Origin: Prevotella sp.
GTDB lineage: Bacteria > Bacteroidota > Bacteroidia > Bacteroidales > Bacteroidaceae
NCBI GenBank assembly: GCA_017462915.1
Contig: JAFTQG010000016.1
Coordinates: forward strand, 19,202-83,201
DNA: 64,000 nucleotides
Direction: 5' to 3'
Shown: in pieces, positions 57,634-64,000 of the stretch
How positions within the stretch are numbered: position 1 is the stretch's first letter
Layout of the letters: each line of letters starts with the position of its first letter
Translations under genes and position numbers: made by a program
Notes under the pieces: generated by a model
What the model was told of the DNA's origin: nothing
Databases searched by the model: none
Seen by the model: only the letters and a program-made list of their open reading frames with translations

Positions 57634-59616
57634 TCAATATCCGTTCGTGCCGAACTCGTCAGGATTTGCTATCTGGTCGAGGAATTCCTGTGGTATAGGG
57701 CGCACAGTGTGTTTCTTGTTGTCGAATGTCGTGATGAACGGGTTCATGCCCTTCTGTGTAAGATATTCGGCTGTGAGGCGTCCTGTACGCTTGAGGTCGT
57801 ACCAGCGCCACTGCTCTCCGCAGAGCTCGCGTGCACGCTCTTTCAGGATATAGTCGATGGTCATCTCGTTGAGTGTGACATCCATCTCTGCCGCATCGCC
57901 GGCTACGGCAGCGTGGCGGCGTACAGCGTTCAGGTATTTCAGTCCGTCTTCCGGATGTCCGGCAGTGATAGACGCTTCTGCGGCGATGAGGTAGATATCC
58001 GTGAGGCGGAGGATAGGAATATCCATCAGACAGTACTGGTTGGTATAGACATACTTGAAGCTGTGCCATTTCTTCCATGACGGGAAGAGATTACGGAAAT
58101 ATGTGAACGTCGGTTCTCCTCCATACTTGTCGCTGTTTTTGTCTTCCATGTTGAAATAGTCTGAGATGCCTACACAGAGACGCTTGTTGACAGCGGTCTT
58201 CTCTGAGTCGAGCTCCCAGTTAGGGGTATAACATGCCAGTGCGTCAGGGATGTCCTCGCGCTCATAAATCTCGCTGGAGTTGTTGCTGGCAGCATAGACA
58301 TTCGCGCCAGGGAACTGGAGATTCAGGTTAGCTCCTGTGATGAGTGACGAAGCTATGCGTCGGCCTGCCAGTGTTTTGAAATACGGGTCATCGGTTTTCT
58401 TTCCATAGCGTTCCAGTACAGGAAGCTGCATAGTGAGTTGCTGACCATAATACTTATAATAGAAGGCCTGCTCGAAGCGTGTATCGGCAGTGCGCTCTGG
58501 CGCTGTCTTCCCCTCAGGAATCTTTGCGAGGTTTATGAGTTCCTGATTTGTCTCGGTCTTAGGGAGTTTTGGCTCGAAACACTCAGTGAGGAGGTAGAGT
58601 GTAGGACTCCATACTGTGGCGTTGTCGCGTCCGTAGCGGAGGCCGGAGCCACGCACACCGAAGTTCTGTGCCTGCGAGCTTATCTTCATCATGTAGTACT
58701 GGAAGGAGCGTCCGCGGTTCACGCCCTCCGGGTTGTATGCGTTCTCATGGTCTACAGCCTCGGTGAAGAGCACCTCGCGGTTGCTCTTGTTGTTGTCGCC
58801 GTCCCACATCTGTGCGTCGCCGCTCTTTGTGGCGGTGCTGGCATACAGTCCGCAGTCGAAGTCACGGGCGTTGTCTATGAGTTCCGTGGCTGTCTCGAAT
58901 GCCAGGTCGGCATATTTCTTGCGCTCTGCGCTTCCCTCTGGGTAGAGGCGTGTGCGCTGGAGATAAGCCTTCGCGAGCATACCATAGGCGGCCTTTCTTG
59001 TCGCGCGTCCGCGCTCTGCCTGTGTGACAGGGAGGTTTTCGGCGGCGGTCTTGAGGTCTTCGATAATCAGGTCATAGAAGTCCTCTTCTGAAGAGCGGTA
59101 GCAGTTCTCGGCGGCGATGCCCGATTCGGCGAATGATTCCTTCTGGAGTACCACTCCGCCCCACTGCTCCACGATATGGAAATTGGCGAAGCCACGCAGG
59201 AAATACGCTTCTGCCACCTTTGCCTTGATGCTTTCCGCTGTAAATTCCGTGCCCTTGTTCTGATAGGCTATGGCAGTATTGCAGTAGCCTACGATGGCGT
59301 AGAGGGCGTTCCATATTACCTTTACGGTGCCCGTACTTGGCGTGAGGTCCTCGTTATAGTTGGTGAGGTCGCCGTGTCCGCCGTTGCGCGAGCCGTTTTT
59401 CCAGAGGTCTGTACCCATCTCCATGAGAGGGATGCCGTCGACTTTGCCATACATGAAGTATACGTTCTCGTAGCAGGAGTTTACGATGGCATTCATGCCT
59501 GCCTGGGTGGTGTAGACCTTATCCTTGTCAAGGGCAGAGTAGTTGGTCTCGTCGAGCGAGCAGGAAGCTACTGCGAGAGACATGGCTGCAATGCCTATAT
59601 ATAATGTTTTTCTCAT
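57634..59616 (-). CDS. SusD/RagB-family nutrient-binding outer-membrane lipoprotein
   Basis: The start at 59616 gives MRKTLYIGIAAMSLAVASC, a lipoprotein signal with Cys19; an ATG at 59625 adds MNI. The 660-residue protein has SusD features: SLDETNYSALDKDKVYTTQAGMNAIVNSCYE near the N-terminus (TPR-type helices), KAKVAEAYFLRGFANFHIVEQWGGVVL, and C-terminal LRLTDIYLIAAEASITAG, YLNAVRRHAA, YILKERARELCGEQWRWYDLKRTGRL. It lies on the cell surface, capping the SusC channel and binding a glycan or peptide. It starts 47 bp after the susC-like stop. Confidence 0.93.
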   Translation of the reverse strand: MRKTLYIGIAAMSLAVASCSLDETNYSALDKDKVYTTQAGMNAIVNSCYENVYFMYGKVDGIPLMEMGTDLWKNGSRNGGHGDLTNYNEDLTPSTGTVKVIWNALYAIVGYCNTAIAYQNKGTEFTAESIKAKVAEAYFLRGFANFHIVEQWGGVVLQKESFAESGIAAENCYRSSEEDFYDLIIEDLKTAAENLPVTQAERGRATRKAAYGMLAKAYLQRTRLYPEGSAERKKYADLAFETATELIDNARDFDCGLYASTATKSGDAQMWDGDNNKSNREVLFTEAVDHENAYNPEGVNRGRSFQYYMMKISSQAQNFGVRGSGLRYGRDNATVWSPTLYLLTECFEPKLPKTETNQELINLAKIPEGKTAPERTADTRFEQAFYYKYYGQQLTMQLPVLERYGKKTDDPYFKTLAGRRIASSLITGANLNLQFPGANVYAASNNSSEIYEREDIPDALACYTPNWELDSEKTAVNKRLCVGISDYFNMEDKNSDKYGGEPTFTYFRNLFPSWKKWHSFKYVYTNQYCLMDIPILRLTDIYLIAAEASITAGHPEDGLKYLNAVRRHAAVAGDAAEMDVTLNEMTIDYILKERARELCGEQWRWYDLKRTGRLTAEYLTQKGMNPFITTFDNKKHTVRPIPQEFLDQIANPDEFGTNGY

Positions 59617-59662
59617 TATGTTCATTATGGATTGTTAGTATGAAGATATAAAGATGGGGTGG

Positions 59663-62600
59663 TTAGAATGATGCGTTGACACCGAATACCAGAGTCCTGT
59701 AGAGAGGGAACTTGTCGCTGGCGTTGTTCTCAGGGTCCATGCCCTTGAGCATGTCGCTCTTGCTCCAGATGAATGGATTCTGCACGGTGGCATAGATGCG
59801 GAAGCGTGTCATGTTGATTTTGTTCAGCACGCTCTTTGGCAGAGAGTAGCCAAGAGTGATGTTCTTGATCTTGAAGAATGAGCCGTCAACATAGCGCATG
59901 GCTTCCTTCTGGGCACCGGTTGGGCTTGCTCCGATCTCGTGGCGTGGATACGCGTTGGTCGGGTTGGTCGGTGTCCAGTAGTCATAGCATACCGGCTGAT
60001 TCTTGTCGTCCATGTATGACAGGAGTTCACCGTTGATCATCTGTCCCCAGCGCATAGAGCACATGATGCTGAGGTCGAAGTCCTTCCATTCGAACTGGTT
60101 GGAGAAGCCGAGAGTCCAGTCTGGTGTCTTGTGGCCGAGTATCTGTTTGTCGGTCGTGGAGACGCCGTAGGTATGGTCGCGTGTGAAGTATTCACGCTCG
60201 CCGTTTGCGTTTTCCTTGAAGTATGCGCCCGTATAGGTCTTTGTCACGGTCTCGCTTGCGCCAGTCTCAGGATTCGTTACTGTCTCGTCGCGTGTGTACT
60301 GGTAAGAGCCGTCCCATACAAGTCCAGGGACATTGATGCGCACGTCGCCTGGCTTGCTGCCGAAGCAGGCTGCCATGTCTTCCTGTCCGAGCTGCCAGAT
60401 ACCGTCCTTCTTGTATCCGTAGAAGGTGTTCACAGGTTCGTCGAGGAAGAGGTTGAGGGCTATGAGCTCACTGGTGGTGACGTTGTTGCCGAGGTTGATT
60501 TCCTTGAGTTTCTCAATGTTCTTTGCAAAGGTGAGGGTAGTGCTCCACGAGAAGTTCTTTGTCTCTATGTTGCGGCTGTTGATGGTTACCTCGATACCCT
60601 TGTTCTTGATGCGTGCGATGTTTGACATCTTCTTGTAAGGAGCCTTGGCATGGTAGAGGCCGAGGGCTGTAGGCAACGGGCGGTTGTACAGCACACCCTT
60701 GGTGTCTGTCGTGTAATACTCGATGCTACCGTCGATGCGGCTTCCGAGGATGGCGAAATCAAGACCGAAGTTCCAGTTGTATGACTTTTCCCATGTCAGC
60801 TCGTTGTTAGCCACGTTCTGTGTGAGGATGTATGTCTGCACGCGTCCTCCGCCGAGGTTGAGAGGGTTGGCGGAGCTTGTCACCTCTGTGGTGGTGACAT
60901 AAGGCGAGATGTTGGCGTTGCCTGTGACACCGTAGCCGACACGGAACTTGAGGTTGTCGAGCCAGTTGCGTGTGCCTTTCATGAAGGCTTCGTCGGAGAT
61001 GCGCCAGCCTGCTGAGAAGGCAGGGAATGCACACCACTTGTTATAGAGCTGTGACGCTCCGTCCCAGCGGATGGATGCCGAGAAGAGATACTTGCCGAGG
61101 TAGTTATATGTACCGCGGAAGGCGTAAGACATCTTTGCTGTCTCCTTGTATTCTGATGAGACATCTGGTATAAGGCCGCCTTGGAGGTGATACCATTTGA
61201 ATCCGTCGAACTCGAACTGCTCGTTCGTTGCCGTCGCGCTCTCGTTGTTTGTCTTCGAGTATTCTGTGATGCCTGTCAGCGTTATGCTATGGTTGCCAAG
61301 GTCGAGACCGTATGTGAGGATATTCTGCCATGTATAGCTCCAGCTGTTTCTCGAGTCGTAGCTTGAGATACGCTTGTTGTCTGATGAGCCGGAGAGCTTC
61401 ATGAATGTGTCGAGACCGTCCCACAGTCCTCCGCGGCTGTGGCTTAGAGTTGCGCTGATAAGCGACTTGTATGTCAGGCCCTTTATTGGCTTTATCTCTA
61501 TGAACGGTGCGATGTTGACGTTCGTGCGCTTTGTGTTGTTCTCATACGCATTCGGCTGGTCGTCGGCCAGGATGTTGATGTATGAGTTCATGTCGTCTAT
61601 AGGACGCTGTTTCAGAGAGCCGTCCTCGTTGTAGACATCGCCGAGCGGAAGGTAGTTGAGGGACTTCGAGAGGCGTGAGTTGCGCTTGTCCTGGTTGCGG
61701 TATGTCACTGTGCTCTGGAAGCCTACGCTGAAGACCTTGTTTACATTATATGTAGTACCTGCGCGGAATGTCAGCTGCTCCATCTTGTCGTCCTTGTAGA
61801 GGCCCTTTTCCTGCTGGTAGCCTGCGCTGAGGTAGCTCTTTTGGTGCTCTGTGCCTCCGCGTAGGGAGAGCGAGTAGTTTTGCTCCATACCGGTATGGAG
61901 TATCTCGTCGCGCCAGTTTATCCATTTTCCTTGGTTGTATGCGTCCACGGCTCCGGTAGTGAGGCCTACGACATTGAAAAGTTCCGTGATGTCTTCCGGC
62001 TGGCGACCTTCACGTGCCACGAAGCCTTCGGTAATGAAATCTATCCATGCCTGTCCTGTGTAAGTCTCAGGATATGAAGGGAATGCGTTGACGCCGATAT
62101 ATCCGTTGAAGTCTACTTGTATCTTTCCTGTTATGCCCTGCTTTGTGGTGACGATAATCACGCCGTTTGCGCCGGCCGCACCGTAGATGGCGGTAGAAGA
62201 AGCGTCTTTGAGGACATCGATCGTCTCGATGTCGTTAGGATTTATATCGTCGATGTTGCCACCCTGTACACCGTCGATGACATACAGAGGTGCACAGCTG
62301 GCGTTGAGCGAGCGGTTACCGCGCAATAATATATTAGGTGAGGAACCTGCCTGTCCGCTCTCACGTGTGATGTCAAGTCCGGAGATACGTCCCTGAAGGC
62401 CTTCCATGGCGTTCATGACAGGGGCTTTCTTGATATCCTCGCTCTTTACTGATGATACGGCGCCGGTGAGGTCGCGCTTCTTCTGCGTGCCGTAACCGAT
62501 GACCACGACTTCGTCCATGATATGAGAGTCGGGCTCGAGCTTGACTTTCATGCCGTTACGTGCCTTGACGGTCTGCGTGGTGTAGCCGACATAGGAGAAT

Positions 62601-62869
62601 TCGAGCATAGTGCCGTTGGCGACATTGAGGGAGTAGTTGCCGTCAATGTCGGTGATTGCAGCAGCCTGTGAGCCTTTCGCCTTTACGGTCACTCCGATCA
62701 TAGGCTCTCCTTGCTCATCGACGACTGTGCCGTGGATGGCGCTCTGCTTTGCTTGCTGGAAGGTGTTTGTGCTGATGTCTGCAAATGCCGGGCTTTGAGG
62801 TAATATCATTACCCCTCCCAGTGTAAGCATGACTTTCAGTACACCATAGCTGAAAATGTTCTTTTGCAT
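59663..62869 (-). CDS. SusC/RagA-family TonB-dependent outer-membrane transporter
   Basis: The start at 62869 gives an N-terminus (MQKNIFSYGVLKVMLTLGGVMIL) that serves as a signal peptide; the longer frame to 62962 lacks one. The 1068-residue protein has a carboxypeptidase-like domain (about 45-120: IHGTVVDEQGEPMIGVTVKAKG, SYVGYTTQTVKA). Then come the TonB-box region VVVIGYGTQKKRDLTGAVSSV, the plug (GLQGRISGLDITRESGQAGSSPNILLRG; GANGVIIVTTKQG) and a barrel ending LVFGVNASF. It imports the ligand captured by its SusD partner. The ligand is not evident; no sensor or glycosidase lies between the pair and the Rpn-type gene. Confidence 0.94.
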   Translation of the reverse strand: MQKNIFSYGVLKVMLTLGGVMILPQSPAFADISTNTFQQAKQSAIHGTVVDEQGEPMIGVTVKAKGSQAAAITDIDGNYSLNVANGTMLEFSYVGYTTQTVKARNGMKVKLEPDSHIMDEVVVIGYGTQKKRDLTGAVSSVKSEDIKKAPVMNAMEGLQGRISGLDITRESGQAGSSPNILLRGNRSLNASCAPLYVIDGVQGGNIDDINPNDIETIDVLKDASSTAIYGAAGANGVIIVTTKQGITGKIQVDFNGYIGVNAFPSYPETYTGQAWIDFITEGFVAREGRQPEDITELFNVVGLTTGAVDAYNQGKWINWRDEILHTGMEQNYSLSLRGGTEHQKSYLSAGYQQEKGLYKDDKMEQLTFRAGTTYNVNKVFSVGFQSTVTYRNQDKRNSRLSKSLNYLPLGDVYNEDGSLKQRPIDDMNSYINILADDQPNAYENNTKRTNVNIAPFIEIKPIKGLTYKSLISATLSHSRGGLWDGLDTFMKLSGSSDNKRISSYDSRNSWSYTWQNILTYGLDLGNHSITLTGITEYSKTNNESATATNEQFEFDGFKWYHLQGGLIPDVSSEYKETAKMSYAFRGTYNYLGKYLFSASIRWDGASQLYNKWCAFPAFSAGWRISDEAFMKGTRNWLDNLKFRVGYGVTGNANISPYVTTTEVTSSANPLNLGGGRVQTYILTQNVANNELTWEKSYNWNFGLDFAILGSRIDGSIEYYTTDTKGVLYNRPLPTALGLYHAKAPYKKMSNIARIKNKGIEVTINSRNIETKNFSWSTTLTFAKNIEKLKEINLGNNVTTSELIALNLFLDEPVNTFYGYKKDGIWQLGQEDMAACFGSKPGDVRINVPGLVWDGSYQYTRDETVTNPETGASETVTKTYTGAYFKENANGEREYFTRDHTYGVSTTDKQILGHKTPDWTLGFSNQFEWKDFDLSIMCSMRWGQMINGELLSYMDDKNQPVCYDYWTPTNPTNAYPRHEIGASPTGAQKEAMRYVDGSFFKIKNITLGYSLPKSVLNKINMTRFRIYATVQNPFIWSKSDMLKGMDPENNASDKFPLYRTLVFGVNASF

Positions 62870-63096
62870 AATTCGGTCAGTTGAGTTTATGAATAAAGTT
62901 ATGTTCTTCCAGTTTGAATGTCTCCAGTAGACTCTGCCTCTGATTAAATATAGTATATTCAATTAATACAGGTGTGCCTTCCCTGACAGTGATGGGAATA
63001 ATTCTCTTGCTGTGATAGGTTTTCCGCGCGGTTAGTCAAGTTAGTTTCCCTGTATAGTCAGCCTCAAAAGTTGTTAGTTGTACAATTAAGTGCCTG

Positions 63097-63128
63097 CAAA
63101 TATACGGAATAATATTAAAAAACGCAAA
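63097..63128 (-). promoter_or_regulatory. Promoter of the susC-like gene
   Basis: On the minus strand TTTG (63128-63125), a 20-nt spacer and TATATTTG (63104-63097) fit the Bacteroidota promoter, giving an approximately 220-nt leader before the ATG at 62869. Confidence 0.7.
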
Positions 63129-63437
63129 CAAAAAGCAACATTTTTTACAAAAAGGTATGGAAAAAAGTGTATTTTCCACTTAAAATATAGTTTTGTGACA
63201 TGTTGTCGTGCGTTTTTACGGTTGTATGGTTATAATGTTATATGGTGATGGCCGTAATAGACGTTATAGCCGAGATTGGAAATGTGCGTTTATATACGGT
63301 TATGTGGTGATATGGTTGTCGGTATATTGCGTGGAGCGGAATCTGCATGACACGGGCATTACAGCACGCGGATTTCGCAGATTTCGCAGATTTTTTAATC
63401 TGACCTTACCGGTAAAAAAGCAAAAGACAAAAAGCCC

Positions 63438-63625
63438 TATAACCGTAGTTAGTGGTTTAGCGGTTTGGATAGCAGGAATAGAAACTGTTATTAGTATAAC
63501 CGTATAACCGTATAACCGAAAAACCGTAGTTAGTGGTTTAGTCGTTTAGTTGTTTGGTGGTTTGGATAGCAGGACCAGCCGTAATGGAAGCTGTTGTCCG
63601 CATAACCGTACAACCGTAAATAACC
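63438..63625. repeat. Duplicated intergenic block with ATAACCGT and TTTAGTNG words
   Basis: A block starting AACCGTAGTTAGTGGTTTAG and running through GTTTGGATAGCAGGA to ATAACCGT words occurs twice (from about 63438 and from about 63522), with an extra 17 bp of TTTAGTTG words in the second. The 875-bp region 62870-63744 holds the susC leader, this block and no gene I can support. Confidence 0.65.
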
Positions 63626-63684
63626 GTAAAACCATTTTTTTACAATCTACAGGGTTATGTAACGATAACAGCCTCTTTACAATG

Positions 63685-63725
63685 AATAATCCACTGGTTT
63701 GTGATATAAAAACCAGTGGATTATT
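63685..63725 (-). terminator. Terminator-like inverted repeat after the Rpn-type gene
   Basis: AATAATCCACTGGTTT (63685-63700) is the exact reverse complement of 63710-63725. On the minus strand the loop side contains TTTTTATATCAC; the stem lies 20 bp after the stop at 63745. Confidence 0.65.
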
Positions 63726-63744
63726 ATGTGGAGTTATAAGTCTA

Positions 63745-64000
63745 TTATTGTATGCTCTTGACAAAGTCTGGTGGCAGATTCATGATGGTTGCTATCTGCT
63801 CATTTGTCATTCCCGACTGTTTCATCATACGTATAGCCTTGGCGATTCCTTCTTTCTCGCCTTCAGCTCTTCCTTCCGCTCTTCCCTCGGCACGTCCTTC
63901 CGCTCTACCTTCCTCCCTTTCTGTATTGATATTGTCCTTGAGGATGACAATATTGTCGAGATGACGGTAGTACGCCTTGAGCTCTTCCTTTGACATGCGG
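63745..64000 (-). CDS. Rpn/PD-(D/E)XK-type nuclease-transposase, C-terminal part (gene runs off the window)
   Basis: Only the last 85 or so codons are inside the window; the frame is open at the edge. Visible sequence is MSKEELKAYYRHLDNI, then a repeated GRAEGRAEGRAEGRAEGEKEG stretch (four tandem GRAE units), then a small helical tail (IRMMKQSGMTNEQIATIMNLPPDFVKSI). This arrangement is the usual C-terminus of Bacteroidota Rpn-family recombination-promoting nucleases (PDDEXK_2 transposase-like). The GRAE repeats can vary in number by slippage. The catalytic part would lie upstream and cannot be judged. Confidence 0.75.
   Translation of the reverse strand, partial: RMSKEELKAYYRHLDNIVILKDNINTEREEGRAEGRAEGRAEGRAEGEKEGIAKAIRMMKQSGMTNEQIATIMNLPPDFVKSIQ

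Overview
The window looks like a chromosome segment of a Bacteroidota bacterium, most likely Prevotella or a close relative in the Bacteroidales. The evidence is Bacteroidota promoters (TTTG, about 19 nt, TAnnTTTG), few Shine-Dalgarno sites, a SusC/SusD pair, a fused SecDF, Bacteroidota-restricted families (DUF4254, DUF4271, DUF4833) and short C-terminal sorting-type tails on secreted proteins. Host genes are moderately GC-rich. Three stretches are visibly AT-rich and look acquired: 3.4-10.3 kb, 33-36 kb and 54-56.4 kb.

Layout. 0-3 kb: surface polysaccharide genes (a Wzi-like outer-membrane protein cut by the window edge, a small lipoprotein, a WecA/TagO-type sugar-phosphate transferase). 3.1-13.9 kb: an accessory island between two inverted copies of a 104-bp element. 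It starts with a candidate 430-nt structured RNA that has its own promoter and terminator. A tight gene set follows: a four-TM membrane protein, a TRAFAC-like GTPase, two single-pass coiled-coil proteins sharing an N-terminal domain, a retropepsin-like lipoprotein between them, and a second lipoprotein. A zinc-ribbon protein and a Sel1-type protein come next. I do not recognise this set as a described system; it is the main candidate for something new. The inverted repeats also enclose a fused Nfn-type oxidoreductase.

14-32.6 kb: housekeeping and metabolism. GT9 and DUF4254 (envelope glycan), OPT transporter, metK, DUF4271-hemD-rnpA-yidD-tyrS, a small structured RNA plus tRNA-Gln, DUF4833, a YeiH-type exporter, an HI0933-type flavoprotein, aroQ with an O-methyltransferase, xerD, and a three-gene catabolic operon (BKACE enzyme, MFS permease, four-carbon acid sugar kinase). 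33-36 kb: two small exported proteins behind a leader with a 122-bp palindrome, and a DUF4143 ATPase lying between two copies of one terminator hairpin. 36-49 kb: acpP-fabF-rnc, GNAT, an SDR dehydrogenase, metY, secDF, an endonuclease/exonuclease/phosphatase-family protein, rhomboid protease and HU. 49-63 kb: pectin and glycan use (a pectate lyase-pectinesterase fusion, SusC/SusD, a secreted protein) together with an AAA/PD-(D/E)XK protein and a HigBA toxin-antitoxin pair. The window ends inside an Rpn-type nuclease/transposase gene.

Intergenic DNA is unusual. Four loci carry arrays in which the palindromic heptamer GGTSACC recurs every 22 bp exactly, and a fifth locus is a near-perfect 22-bp tandem repeat. 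Many other gaps hold degenerate 8-9-bp tandem words (ATAACCGT, ATAGCCGAA, AACTAAAC types). One tRNA and no rRNA, CRISPR array or complete insertion sequence were seen.
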